Shown: positions 48,251 through 58,213 of the stretch, in pieces
How positions within the stretch are numbered: the stretch's first letter is position 1
Layout: every line of letters starts with the position of its first letter
Assembly: GCF_000218875.1 (NCBI RefSeq)
Contig: NC_015709.1
Location: 1,906,501 to 1,970,500 of the forward strand
From: Zymomonas mobilis subsp. pomaceae ATCC 29192
Lineage (GTDB): Bacteria; Pseudomonadota; Alphaproteobacteria; Sphingomonadales; Sphingomonadaceae
Length of the DNA: 64,000 bases
Direction of reading: 5' to 3'
Translations under genes and position numbers: made by a program
The notes under the pieces: generated by a model
Seen by the model: the letters and a program-made list of their open reading frames with translations, nothing else
Told to the model about the DNA's origin: nothing
Databases searched by the model: none

Positions 48251-50419
48251 CTAAGCTTTTATTTCAGATTTTCCCAAATTTTGTAACAAGGCAGGGGTCA
48301 ATATTTGCGGTAGAATCTGAACAGTCCCTTCCGAGGGATAATAAAGATAAAGCGGCACACCTGAACGGTTCAACGCGCCTAAAAAATGGGTGATTTCAGG
48401 ATCGCCATTTGTCCAATCGCCTTGCAACACCGTAATGCCCCGATTTTGAAAGGCTTGTCGGGTGGCGGGGCGATCAATCGCCATCTTCTCATTCACTTTA
48501 CAACTTAAGCACCAGTCTGCTGAGAGATAAACAAAAACCGGTTTTTTATCCTGACGAAGTTTGTCCAAGGTGTTTTGGCTAAAAGGTAAATCCCGATTGT
48601 CAGGATGGGCTATTGGGATTCTCTCTTGCCGAGGATCAGCTGGGGCGAAGCTGGCGACAAATGTCGTAAAAACCAGAGCAATAATAGCAGGTATGAAACT
48701 AAAATTTTTGCCGTGATTTTGGCGTTTTCCTGTCCACCACAAGCCTAAGACCGCAATTAAGAAGGCCGATAAAGCAATGATAAGGCCATCTGATCCGATT
48801 TGATGGCCTAATATCCATCCTAACCATAGCGCCGTTATAAACATCGGAATGGAAAGAAGATGGCGAAGTACAGACATCCATGCGCCGGGACGAGGCAGCA
48901 AGCGACGGACAGAAGGCAGAAAGCCGATCGCTAAAAAGGGTAAGGCAATACCCAAACCAAGGCCTGCAAAAATTATTAAGGCCTCAATAGGAGGCAGCAT
49001 TAAGGCTATACCCATGGCTGCTGCCATAAAAGGGCCGGTGCAAGGGGTGGCAACAAAAGCAGCGAGCGCACCAGTTACAAAGGCGCCTGACAAACTATCT
49101 TGCTGGGTATTCCTGCCACCATTCAAGCTTGGTAATTCAAACAAACCCGCAAGATTGAAGCCAATAAGCCCCGTTAAAATCATAAGCGCCAAGACGACAT
49201 GCGGATATTGTAGTTGGAAAGCCCATCCTACCGCATGTCCCCCCGCCCGCAATATCAGAAGTCCGCCGCCCAAGCCTAAACAAACCAATATAACACCGGC
49301 GGTATAGGCCAAGGCTTCCAGGCGATGCGCTTTTTCAGAAGAATGGGCGCGGGCAAGGCTAAGGGCTTTCAGACTTAAAATCGGAAAGACACAGGGCATA
49401 ATATTTAAAATAAGTCCACCCAAAATAGCGCCGCCTAAAGAGAACCATAAAACAGAATTTGATAAGGGCGTTGCCTTCGGTAAATCCTGAATAAAGGCTT
49501 TTGAAGGTTCCATCTGTGTTGGATTGGCGGCTAGGATGACTTCTGATTTCTCAGGGACATAAAAATCAGCTCTTTTAGCTTTAATCTCTATCCCCTGATC
49601 GGGCGCAAGACGCAAAACACCTTCTAAAGACTTGGGGGGCGTGCTTGGGCTATATAAAGGTAAGGTTATAAATAGCGTATTATTTTTATGGGTGATTTGT
49701 TGCTTGCCCGTGTAATCAAGAACACCTTCTCGATAAGGAAAAAACCATATCCCTTTGGCGCTGATATTGATCTTTTCTGATGCGGGATAAGGTAATTTAA
49801 GAACAAGCTGATCCTGTTTTTGTGTGAATAAGGCTTGATCCGACGAGACTTTAGGAAGAGCACTCCGCCAATAGTCAAATTTATGCTGCTCTTCTAAAGA
49901 AAGGGCACCCTCCCCAATATGCAATAAGGTCGTAAGTGTAGCCGTTTCTGGAACGCAAGCCGTATCAGTACAAGATAGCCAATTCAACTTGACCGAGAGG
50001 GGGATAGGGGTACCTTTATTCAGACCCGCCGGAATTTTAATATCCGTCAACTCGGCATAATCCCGAGCATAAATATAGCTCATTAACCCTGCCGTCACCA
50101 TCCTTTCAGGGACAGGATAGTGCAAAATACCCGCAGAAACGCCTTGGGGAAGCGTCCAGATCGCCTGCGTTTCCTGACCGGCATCACCACCGTTTTTCCA
50201 ATAGCCATGCCAGCCTTTTTTAGGGGACATTACCAATGCCAAGGTAACAACGCTATTACTCCGTGGCGTCAAGGTCTCGGCTACCAAGCGGGGTTCGATA
50301 TGTAGGCTCTGATCTGTCACAGAATGAGCCGATGCCGCGTAAAAGGGTAAGGAAAGAAGTGTTAAAACGCCTAACATCAAAATACGGAATAGGCGCGCAG
50401 GCGATAAGGATTGGATCAT
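48251..50419 (-). CDS. dsbD: Thiol:disulfide interchange protein DsbD (ScsB-type)
   Basis: Moves reducing power from cytoplasmic thioredoxin to the periplasm. 722 residues: signal peptide (cut near residue 31), an N-terminal domain with CysxxxxxCys in LSCTDTACVPE near 155, a membrane domain of eight helices (about 320-570) with the Cys pair in MPCVFP and TPCTGPF, and a C-terminal thioredoxin domain with ADWCLSCKVNE near 640. Its N-domain looks closer to ScsB than to enterobacterial DsbD. Stands alone, divergent from ggt. Confidence 0.88.
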   Translation of the reverse strand: MIQSLSPARLFRILMLGVLTLLSLPFYAASAHSVTDQSLHIEPRLVAETLTPRSNSVVTLALVMSPKKGWHGYWKNGGDAGQETQAIWTLPQGVSAGILHYPVPERMVTAGLMSYIYARDYAELTDIKIPAGLNKGTPIPLSVKLNWLSCTDTACVPETATLTTLLHIGEGALSLEEQHKFDYWRSALPKVSSDQALFTQKQDQLVLKLPYPASEKINISAKGIWFFPYREGVLDYTGKQQITHKNNTLFITLPLYSPSTPPKSLEGVLRLAPDQGIEIKAKRADFYVPEKSEVILAANPTQMEPSKAFIQDLPKATPLSNSVLWFSLGGAILGGLILNIMPCVFPILSLKALSLARAHSSEKAHRLEALAYTAGVILVCLGLGGGLLILRAGGHAVGWAFQLQYPHVVLALMILTGLIGFNLAGLFELPSLNGGRNTQQDSLSGAFVTGALAAFVATPCTGPFMAAAMGIALMLPPIEALIIFAGLGLGIALPFLAIGFLPSVRRLLPRPGAWMSVLRHLLSIPMFITALWLGWILGHQIGSDGLIIALSAFLIAVLGLWWTGKRQNHGKNFSFIPAIIALVFTTFVASFAPADPRQERIPIAHPDNRDLPFSQNTLDKLRQDKKPVFVYLSADWCLSCKVNEKMAIDRPATRQAFQNRGITVLQGDWTNGDPEITHFLGALNRSGVPLYLYYPSEGTVQILPQILTPALLQNLGKSEIKA

Positions 50420-50564
50420 AACCCCAAAAATTACAAACTCTTACAACTAAAGCAAGAAAGAATGTTTATCGTATAACAATGTTTTATTGGGGGGTGGTTG
50501 TTAGTATCGCTTTCTTGTAAGCTTTTTTTTCAAAATAGATTTCAAGATACAGAAAGAATAAAAA

Positions 50565-52343
50565 ATGCGTTCTTCGGGACTGTATCGGTTTTTGGTGACT
50601 TTATCTACTTCGGTCACCTTTTTTTGTGGCAGTGCGCTATCGGCCCGTCTGCCACAGGCTATAACACAACCCTCCAAGGCTCGTTCTTTAAAAACAGCCC
50701 CCTCCGCCTTCTCGGCTTTACCCAAAAGAGCTTTTGCTTCTCATGCTATGGTAGCCGCGGCCAATCCCTTAGCGGTCAAAGCGGGCATTTCCATTCTGAA
50801 ATTGGGTGGCAATGCTGTTGATGCAGCGGTCGCGATACAGACTGTATTAGGTTTGGTTGAACCGCAAAGCTCTGGTATCTCAGGCGGCGCTTTTATTACC
50901 TATTATGATGCCAAAACCCACAAGGTAACGGCTTATAATGGTCGTGAAACGGCCCCCATGGGTGCGACGCCTGATATGTTTTTAGGAGAAGATAAAAAGC
51001 CGATACCCTTTGAAACCGCTGTACTGTCTGGCCGTTCAACGGGTGTTCCCGGTGCGATGGCGATGTTAGCTATGGCGCAAAAAGAGCATGGGCGGCTGAC
51101 ATGGTCGCGCTTATTTAAGCCCGCGATTCAGCTCGCAAGCCAAGGCTTTGTTGTTTCTCCTCGTTTGGCAGGCATGATTAATGGTTCTACGCCGCAGGCC
51201 GCAACCGAAGATGCAACCCGCTATTTTACCAAAAAAGATGGAACACGTTATCAAGCGGGTGACATCTTAAAAAATCCAGAATATGCCGATACTTTGACGG
51301 CTATTGCGGAAGAGGGCGTTTCTGCGCTTTTGACGGGATCTATCGCTCAGGCCATAGTCTATAAACTGCATCAAAATCCCTTGGGCAGCAGCATGACGTT
51401 GGCCGACATGGCGAATTATCGCCCCCAATCCGGCCCTGCATTATGTCGTCCTTATCGTGTCTATGTCGTGTGCACGCCTAATGCGCCCTCTGGTGGCGTC
51501 GGTTTACAGGAAGCGTTGGGGTTATTAGCCCATACGGATATTGCTGATCGTGGCCCCAATGACCCTCGCGCATGGTTGGAATTTGCCGAGGCTAGCCGGC
51601 TTGCTTATGCAGATCGGGATTATTATGTCGGCGATCCCGATTTTGTAAAAGTACCCGTTGCAGGTTTGCTAGATCCTCAATATTTGAGCGAGCGGGCTCA
51701 ATTGATAGGCGACAAAGCAATGCCAGAAGCGCCCTTGCATGGCGAACCACAGGGTGCCCCTTTTTATAAAACCGATACAACTGTTGAGCCCGGGGGCACA
51801 ACGCATATTGTTATCGTCGATAGGGAAGGCAACGCCTTGTCCATGACAACGACCGTAGAAAATATCTTTGGTTCTGGAAGAATGGTAAGAGGCTTTTTTC
51901 TGAATAATCAGTTGACTGATTTTTCTTTTTCGCCCTTGTCATCTGATCAAACACCTGCCGCTAATGCTGTAGCGGGAGGGAAAAGACCCCGTTCAACAAT
52001 GGCCCCCGTTATTGTTCTCGATAAAAATGGAAAATTTGTTGCCGCTTTGGGCTCTCCGGGGGGCCGTGCCATTCAAGCTTATAATCTAAAGGGAGTCGTT
52101 GCTTTACTCGACTGGAATATGGCAGCAGATAAAGCGCTTGCCCTACCTAACCTCATTGCTCATGGCGATCATTTTTTCTCTGATCCATTTCCTGCTAAAA
52201 TTTCACAAGGTCTAGCGGGCTTGGGGGTAAAGCTTGAGCCAACGGAACATGAACAATCAGGTCTTCAGGCGATTATCAAACGCGGTAATCAATATGAAGG
52301 CGGGGCAGATGTCAGACGGGAAGGCACGGCCATAGGCTTCTGA
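50565..52343 (+). CDS. ggt: Gamma-glutamyltranspeptidase
   Basis: Periplasmic, self-cleaving enzyme that removes or transfers gamma-glutamyl groups, for example from glutathione. 592 residues with a signal peptide of about 27 residues. The self-cleavage site and nucleophile is the Thr in PGGTTHIVIVDREGNALSM near residue 410, and the oxyanion loop GSPGGRAI is near 505. N-terminal substrate Arg is in AYNGRETAP near 120. Intact, with about 180-residue small subunit. Strong family match. Confidence 0.95.
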   Translation: MRSSGLYRFLVTLSTSVTFFCGSALSARLPQAITQPSKARSLKTAPSAFSALPKRAFASHAMVAAANPLAVKAGISILKLGGNAVDAAVAIQTVLGLVEPQSSGISGGAFITYYDAKTHKVTAYNGRETAPMGATPDMFLGEDKKPIPFETAVLSGRSTGVPGAMAMLAMAQKEHGRLTWSRLFKPAIQLASQGFVVSPRLAGMINGSTPQAATEDATRYFTKKDGTRYQAGDILKNPEYADTLTAIAEEGVSALLTGSIAQAIVYKLHQNPLGSSMTLADMANYRPQSGPALCRPYRVYVVCTPNAPSGGVGLQEALGLLAHTDIADRGPNDPRAWLEFAEASRLAYADRDYYVGDPDFVKVPVAGLLDPQYLSERAQLIGDKAMPEAPLHGEPQGAPFYKTDTTVEPGGTTHIVIVDREGNALSMTTTVENIFGSGRMVRGFFLNNQLTDFSFSPLSSDQTPAANAVAGGKRPRSTMAPVIVLDKNGKFVAALGSPGGRAIQAYNLKGVVALLDWNMAADKALALPNLIAHGDHFFSDPFPAKISQGLAGLGVKLEPTEHEQSGLQAIIKRGNQYEGGADVRREGTAIGF

Positions 52344-52368
52344 TAGAAAAGAAAAATAAAAATAGGGG

Positions 52369-53067
52369 CTAGGCGGTTTTGTCTTCTGATCCTTCAGGAT
52401 CACGTAGGATATAACCGCGTCCCCATACCGTTTCGATATGGTTTTCATTGGGACAAACTTTTAATAATTTTTTTCTAAGCTTACAGATAAAAACATCAAT
52501 AATTTTGAGTTCTGGCTCATCCATCCCGCCATAAAGATGATTAAGAAACATTTCTTTGGTGATAGTTGTGCCTTTCCGTAAGGAAAGCAGTTCCAGCATG
52601 GCATATTCTTTGCCCGTAAGATGAACGGGCTTGTTATTCACTTCGACAGTTTTGCTATCAAGATTGACGGTTAATCGACCGGTTTTGATAATAGATTGAG
52701 AATGCCCTTGAGAACGTCGTACCACAGCTTGAATGCGTGCTACCAATTCTTCCCGATGGAAAGGTTTCGTCAGATAATCATCTGCTCCGAAACCCAACGC
52801 CCGCACCTTGGAATCCATTTCGGCAATACCGGATAAAATGATAACCGGCGTTTTAACTTGTGCTGTGCGTAGATTTTTTAAGACTTCATAGCCATGCATG
52901 TCAGGTAAATTCAGATCAAGACAAATAATATCGTAATCATAGAGTTTACCAAGGTCTATGCCTTCTTCTCCAAGATCCGTTATATAGACATTGAATCCTT
53001 CTTTTTTTAAAATAAGTTCGATAGATTTGGCAGTTGTAGGCTCATCTTCTATCAATAAGACACGCAT
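52369..53067 (-). CDS. ctrA: Cell-cycle response regulator CtrA
   Basis: Master transcription factor of the alphaproteobacterial cell cycle. The start [10 protein letters not shown] at 53067 gives 232 residues; the frame runs 14 codons longer without support. Receiver domain with DE at 8-9, phosphoacceptor Asp51 (the same position as in Caulobacter) and Lys in LTKPF near 104. The OmpR-type DNA-binding domain ends with the recognition helix [12 protein letters not shown] and the WGRGYIL wing. The C-terminal tail is short and acidic ([10 protein letters not shown]). Convergent with ggt, without a clear terminator between. Confidence 0.96.
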   Translation of the reverse strand: MRVLLIEDEPTTAKSIELILKKEGFNVYITDLGEEGIDLGKLYDYDIICLDLNLPDMHGYEVLKNLRTAQVKTPVIILSGIAEMDSKVRALGFGADDYLTKPFHREELVARIQAVVRRSQGHSQSIIKTGRLTVNLDSKTVEVNNKPVHLTGKEYAMLELLSLRKGTTITKEMFLNHLYGGMDEPELKIIDVFICKLRKKLLKVCPNENHIETVWGRGYILRDPEGSEDKTA

Positions 53068-53258
53068 TATTACTTCATCCCTGTTAATCTGCGATATTAT
53101 TATTGTCACGGACAGGCCGGAATACGCCTTCCCAAGGTGTACAAGCCATTTTTTTCAAGAATATCACAGCCAATATAAAGGAAAAGAGAAATAATAGTCG
53201 CTATTTTATAATTATTTATTCTCATTCTCTGTAACAATGAAATTGATCTAATATTTAA

Positions 53259-53948
53259 CTATAATTGAGGATCTGTTTTATATTTTAATTCTAAAAAGCG
53301 TTGTTGTGTTGCTAATTTATCAAGATCATGGCTGGCCAAATCCTGCTCAATTCTCTCTAATGCCTGATTAATAACATCCAATCCGGCAGTTAATTGGGAA
53401 TCTGGACTTTTCATACCTTCTCTTGCCTCTTTTCTGAGGCTTTCAGGCAAGTCAACATACCCTTGTACTAATTCCGGCAATTCTTCACTGACGAGCTTAC
53501 GAATTTGAAGAGCAGCAGGATTTTGTTCAGGTAAATTGTCAACAGCGGGCGTCAAGCGAGAAAGCTTTTGCCCAATGGCATCGGCAAAACGCCTTGCGGG
53601 TGCTGGCAACGCCGGTTTTTGAGCCGATAGCCAAGTTGCCGTACGATCAGGCAAAAGTTTTAGCGGTTGTTTTTGCAATTCTTCGACCTTGGGCGGTTGC
53701 ACGGGTCTAATCGTAAGCACGGCCAAGAGACTTCCCAAAAGAAGCGCGAATAGCGTTAAGATAATGCCTGAGGTACCTAAGGGATGCACCATGCCAATAA
53801 TCAACGCTATCATGACAATAGCCGCATCGGTTGCCACTAAACGCTTAAGCCGTCTTCCCATCAATCGGGCTTGTTGAGGAAGTTTTTCAGCCCGATAGCG
53901 TTGTAAAACAGCCTGTGCTTCTTGCAATACCTGTTGATTACTGGCCAT
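53259..53948 (-). CDS. XpaC-like membrane protein
   Basis: 229 residues with two adjacent membrane helices (about 38-80) and a cytoplasmic helical C-terminal domain ending QALERIEQDLASHDLDKLA, like the XpaC (5-bromo-4-chloroindolyl phosphate hydrolysis) family. It starts 9 bases after the TelA-like gene, on the same strand, a pairing known elsewhere. The name comes from an old phenotype and the real function is unclear. Confidence 0.65.
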   Translation of the reverse strand: MASNQQVLQEAQAVLQRYRAEKLPQQARLMGRRLKRLVATDAAIVMIALIIGMVHPLGTSGIILTLFALLLGSLLAVLTIRPVQPPKVEELQKQPLKLLPDRTATWLSAQKPALPAPARRFADAIGQKLSRLTPAVDNLPEQNPAALQIRKLVSEELPELVQGYVDLPESLRKEAREGMKSPDSQLTAGLDVINQALERIEQDLASHDLDKLATQQRFLELKYKTDPQL

Positions 53949-53957
53949 GAAGCCTCC

Positions 53958-55235
53958 TTAGACGGGTTTGAAAGGATCAGAAGAAACGGGATTAGATGTC
54001 GATGCTGGCACGCCGCTATCTATCGGTTTAATCCTATCCGTTAACTGGGCATTAGTCTGGCTTTGAGCATTGCTGGCCCCTTGGGCGCGGGCAATATAGC
54101 CCCGTGATTTTTCGACCTCATCGGTCAAGGCATCTACGGTCTGCTTCATCGAAGAAAGTGCTTGCACCTTATATTGATCGATAGAATCCATCGTTGCATA
54201 AATATTACTGAATGCCCGTTTTAAGGTATCCAAAGGAATAGTCGCTGACGCAGCCTGTTTTTGGATTTCACCCGTCTGGTTTTTCAGCATTTCACCTGTG
54301 GCATCAATGATATTGGCGGTTGTCGTATTGAGAGCGTTAATCTGTTCCAATACCAATTTTTGATTAGTAAGCGCTTGGGCAACAGTAACCGCGGTTCTAA
54401 GCGCGGCAACGGTGGTGGTCGATGCCCGATCAACGCCTTTAATCAACTCGATATTGTTTTTACGCACTAAATCAAGCGCCAGATACCCCTGAACACTGAC
54501 CGCTAACTGGGTTAAAAGGTCTGTGACCCGCTGGCGGACATAGAAAAGGGCACTTTCGCGGATTGTTTTGGCTTTGGCCGGATCGCTAATATCAAGGTCA
54601 TGCGCTTTCGCTTCCAGCTGGGTATCCAGCGTTTTAGCCATATAAATCATTTGTTCCAATCGTTCCAGACTGGCCCAGAGCGTTTGCCTTTCTACATCGA
54701 TAGCCGCATTATCTTTCAGTAATTCATCCTTACCACTTTCAAGACGGGCAAGGATTGTGCTGATATGCGATTGTGCTGATTTATAGCTATCAAAATAATC
54801 ACGCAGTTTGTTGCCAAAAGGCAAAATACCAAAAAGCTTTTTGGGGGCAGTTAAATTACCCTGACGCGCGGGATCAAGGTCTTCTATCACCCGCCGTAAT
54901 TGCGCGAGATCGGTGCCCACATGGCCGTCACCATCCATCGCCTTAACAGGACGATCCAAAAAACGGTTGGATTGAGTAGCGGCTACTCTGATTTCGTTGC
55001 GTCCCAGATTGATAATAGAATCAACCCTTTTCCCAAATTCAGGACTATTAGGATTTTGTGCAACTAAATCTTCAATAAAGCCGCTAACCTTTGCTTCTAA
55101 TTGACTTTTCTGTTCATCTTTCAGAGGGACAAGGCCATCCGCTTTTTCCGGGGCAACATTCGGCACGGGGGTGGGAGGCGTTAATTTTAGATCGCCCTCT
55201 TGTCCATTCGTTGTTGCGCCGTTTTCTGCGGTCAT
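53958..55235 (-). CDS. TelA-like toxic anion resistance family protein
   Basis: 425-residue, mostly alpha-helical soluble protein of the TelA/KlaA family, originally tied to tellurite resistance. The central stretch AALRTAVTVAQALTNQKLVL and the region before it fit the family. N- and C-terminal tails are polar Pro/Ser/Asn-rich. Its start lies 82 bases from era. Function beyond the phenotype is unknown; no terZABCDE genes are nearby. Confidence 0.88.
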   Translation of the reverse strand: MTAENGATTNGQEGDLKLTPPTPVPNVAPEKADGLVPLKDEQKSQLEAKVSGFIEDLVAQNPNSPEFGKRVDSIINLGRNEIRVAATQSNRFLDRPVKAMDGDGHVGTDLAQLRRVIEDLDPARQGNLTAPKKLFGILPFGNKLRDYFDSYKSAQSHISTILARLESGKDELLKDNAAIDVERQTLWASLERLEQMIYMAKTLDTQLEAKAHDLDISDPAKAKTIRESALFYVRQRVTDLLTQLAVSVQGYLALDLVRKNNIELIKGVDRASTTTVAALRTAVTVAQALTNQKLVLEQINALNTTTANIIDATGEMLKNQTGEIQKQAASATIPLDTLKRAFSNIYATMDSIDQYKVQALSSMKQTVDALTDEVEKSRGYIARAQGASNAQSQTNAQLTDRIKPIDSGVPASTSNPVSSDPFKPV

Positions 55236-55317
55236 ACGCTTATTCTCCTGATAGGGTTCCTAGAAAAGAAGGTGGCCTTTTATTTTTGTTCTTCAATAGT
55301 CAAGGAAGAAGGTTAAA

Positions 55318-56241
55318 TTATTTAACCCAATCCAATCCGATTTCACTGTAAAGGCCACGGTCTTCATCCCATTTCGGGCTAACCTTCACATGAAGAAAAA
55401 GATGCACTTTACAACCAAGGAGCTTTGACAATTCTGTGCGGGCTACACTGCCGATTTCTTTTAATCTTGCCCCGTGATGGCCAACAACGATGGCTTTTTG
55501 GGATTCTCTGGCAATCAGAATCTGTTGATAGATCGCCACCGAGCCATCCGCCCGTTCTTCATATTTTTCGGTCTCGACTGCGGCGGCATAAGGTAATTCA
55601 TCATGAAGCTGCAAAAAGATTTGTTCACGCGTAATTTCAGCAGCCATCATGCGATCAGTAACATCTGAAACTTGATCTTCAGGGAAATGCCATGGGCCAA
55701 CCGGCATCATATTGGCTAAAGCCTGCCGTAAATCGTCAATGCCGTCACCGGTGGTCGCCGAAACCATGAACAATTCTTTAGGTTCTAATTCGGTATAAAG
55801 CTTTTGCGCTAAGGCCAATAATTCTGCTTTGGGGGTAATATCTACTTTATTAAGGATAACGATTTTAGGTTCACTTCGCGCTTTCAGCGCTTCTATAAGC
55901 GGTTCGGTGCGCCGCGTTATTCCGGATGTTGCGTCAATAACGAGCGCTACAAGATCGGCACCTTCCGCGCCGCCCCATGCAGCAGCCACCATCGCACGAT
56001 CAAACCGCTTGCGTGGCGTAAATATTCCCGGTGTATCAATCAACAGAATCTGGGTTTGTCCTGCCAGCGCAATGCCCATTAAACGCGTACGGGTTGTTTG
56101 GGCTTTTGGACTTATAATGGCAATTTTTTGACCGACCAAGGCATTGACCAAGGTCGATTTACCCGCATTTGGTGCCCCGACAATGGCTACCAAGCCGCAA
56201 TGTTGTTCAGTCTCGGAGGAGGAGGTATGCATATCTTTCAT
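55318..56241 (-). CDS. era: GTPase Era
   Basis: Essential GTPase for 30S ribosome maturation. 307 residues: G1 GAPNAGKSTLV near 22, G2 Thr in TTRTRLMG, G3 DTPG near 69, G4 NKVD near 131, G5 VSATTGDGIDDL near 160, then the C-terminal KH domain GHHGARLKEIG near 253. Two ATGs (56241 and 56232) are possible. A TelA-XpaC pair follows on the same strand, an unusual partner; rnc and recO are not here. Confidence 0.96.
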   Translation of the reverse strand: MKDMHTSSSETEQHCGLVAIVGAPNAGKSTLVNALVGQKIAIISPKAQTTRTRLMGIALAGQTQILLIDTPGIFTPRKRFDRAMVAAAWGGAEGADLVALVIDATSGITRRTEPLIEALKARSEPKIVILNKVDITPKAELLALAQKLYTELEPKELFMVSATTGDGIDDLRQALANMMPVGPWHFPEDQVSDVTDRMMAAEITREQIFLQLHDELPYAAAVETEKYEERADGSVAIYQQILIARESQKAIVVGHHGARLKEIGSVARTELSKLLGCKVHLFLHVKVSPKWDEDRGLYSEIGLDWVK

Positions 56242-56654
56242 GACTTCTTCATAGAGAGAATAAAGGCTGAAAGGAATAAAGAACTGCTTCTCCTTTAATC
56301 TGGGTATTTTTCGTTATCGTTTTTTGGATTTTGAGTGCTGATATTGGGTTTGCAAAGGTCATAAAAAACAAGGGTCAAACATGTTTCGATAACAAAAATT
56401 TGTGAACAGCAGAACGTATTCCCAAGCAAGCGTACCCACTTAACGGAACCCGTCCTTAAAAAGACCTGAATACCGGCATTACTATTTTGCCCCTTGTTGA
56501 TTGAAAGATAGTCTGAATTCGGTATATTTTTTGTGAAGTCAAAACGTCCTAACCGGCTGTTATCGGTTTGTAATCATAGAAAAAAGGCAGCTTACTTCCG
56601 ATATAAATTTGAACAGAAGTAAACCGCCTTTTTCTCCTATTTGTAACTGATCAA
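56242..56654. other. Intergenic region between era and aminotransferase-like gene
   Basis: No gene. On the minus strand it contains the era promoter near its left end and, at 56577-56636, the likely terminator of the aminotransferase-like gene. Confidence 0.5.
56577..56636 (-). terminator. Terminator of aminotransferase-like gene
   Basis: Imperfect hairpin AAAAAGGC...ACTTC / GAAGT...CGCCTTTTT with a bulge and a loop of about 18 bases, flanked by A- and T-runs; about 20 bases beyond the stop. Confidence 0.6.
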
Positions 56655-57995
56655 CTAATGGCCTAAACGCGTTAGACTCCGATCAAGAGCCCCCGTCAGC
56701 CAGTCAATATCTCCCGATTGAAAGGCGAGAGGCGGGCGCAGTTTCAAAACATTGCCATAAGGACCCGCAACCGATGTCAAAATATGCTCATCACGCAGCG
56801 CCTCAATAAGATCTAAAGCTAGCGCCTTATCCGGTTCTCTCGTCGTCCGATCTTTGACTAATTCAAATCCGATAAAAAGACCGGCACCGCGAACATCCCC
56901 AACAGCGTCATGCTTGTCTTGCAAGGTACGTAGTTCGGCAAGCAATTGACTTCCTACCTTTTGCGTATGCTCTTGAAGTTTTTCTGTTTTAATAACATCA
57001 AGAACGGCACTGGCCGCCGCCATTGAAACCGGATTTCCGCCAAATGTATTGAAATAGGGGACATGGTTACTGAAAGCTTCCATCACCTCCTGACGAGCAA
57101 AAAGGCCCGATACAGGAATACCATTGCCCATGGGTTTTCCCGTTGTTATTACGTCAGGAACCAAACCATGGCGCCCGAATCCCCAAAAAGATTCACCCGT
57201 TCGCGCGAAACCGGGCTGAACTTCATCGGCAATGAAAATTCCGCCATTACGATGTACAACATCAATAGAGGGTTTTAAAAATCCTGCTTCACCGGGAAAA
57301 ACGCCATCGGATGAAAAAATAGAATCCGCCATAAATCCAGCAAATTTGATGCCATGGGCCTTCATATCATCAATTTGTTTTTGCATTTCGGCCGCAAACC
57401 ATGCACCCGCATCTTGCCCTTGTAAGCGGTAATGGTCTGGCGCTGATACAAGACGAGTAGTAGCGGCAAGGGCCTGCCCACTGCCTAGCGCTGGGGAGGC
57501 CCCAGATGTCAAAGCGCTCGTGCCATGATACGCTTCTTGTGTCACAATGATACCGGTTCCACCTGACCAAGCATGGGCAATACGCATCGCCAGATCGTTA
57601 GCTTCTGAACCCGTACACATGTACATGGCACGATTGATCTCATCTGGCATCGTTGCCAAGATGGATTCTGAATAATCAAGAATTGTCTCGTGCAAATAAC
57701 GGGTATGGGTATTCAGTTTGCCCATTTGTTGCTGGACAGCTTCAATGACGGCTGGATGACAATGTCCAATACTGGCAACATTATTATAAACATCCAGATA
57801 TTTTTCTCCCTCTCTATCCCAAAGATAGGCCCCTTTTCCGCGGACCAAATGGACAGGGCGACGATAAAAGAGACGGTAAGAGGCTCCCAACAGATTTTGA
57901 CGGCGTTTTGTTAAGGAACGCGTTGCTTCATCCAGACCGGCAGCATGCTCTTCCCGAAAACTGTTCGTATCCATAATGGTCGAACGACTTGTCAC
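56655..57995 (-). CDS. Class III PLP enzyme, probable amino-alcohol-phosphate phospho-lyase
   Basis: 446 residues, class III aminotransferase fold. PLP Lys is K287 in TTGKPMGNGIP, with the Asp of IADEVQ at 257 and GSEANDLA at 129-136. The wording EKYLDVYNNVASIGHCHP, LNTHTRYLHE, GKPMGNG and FNTFGGNPVS matches my memory of AGXT2L1/AGXT2L2-type enzymes (ethanolamine-phosphate and 5-phosphohydroxylysine phospho-lyases) better than ordinary transaminases. Such enzymes release ammonia and phosphate from a phosphorylated amino alcohol, leaving an aldehyde. Starts at GTG 57995, with GAGGAAGAG just before it. Divergent from the kinase-like gene. Confidence 0.82.
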   Translation of the reverse strand: MTSRSTIMDTNSFREEHAAGLDEATRSLTKRRQNLLGASYRLFYRRPVHLVRGKGAYLWDREGEKYLDVYNNVASIGHCHPAVIEAVQQQMGKLNTHTRYLHETILDYSESILATMPDEINRAMYMCTGSEANDLAMRIAHAWSGGTGIIVTQEAYHGTSALTSGASPALGSGQALAATTRLVSAPDHYRLQGQDAGAWFAAEMQKQIDDMKAHGIKFAGFMADSIFSSDGVFPGEAGFLKPSIDVVHRNGGIFIADEVQPGFARTGESFWGFGRHGLVPDVITTGKPMGNGIPVSGLFARQEVMEAFSNHVPYFNTFGGNPVSMAAASAVLDVIKTEKLQEHTQKVGSQLLAELRTLQDKHDAVGDVRGAGLFIGFELVKDRTTREPDKALALDLIEALRDEHILTSVAGPYGNVLKLRPPLAFQSGDIDWLTGALDRSLTRLGH

Positions 57996-58213
57996 AGGCT
58001 CTTCCTCTTCAGGATTAGAATAAAAACTAATATTCCAATTATGGCGCTGTGGTATGAAATAAACTTGACTATAGGGGACATTATTAATTTTTTTATGTCA
58101 ATAATTCGTGCTTTTCCTTTTTTGCGGTCAAAAAAGGGTTCCCTCCAGACAAGTCCTCTCTCTTCATCTCCTTATCATGGTGACAGACAAAATGACATTT
58201 AGGAGTCTGTTAC

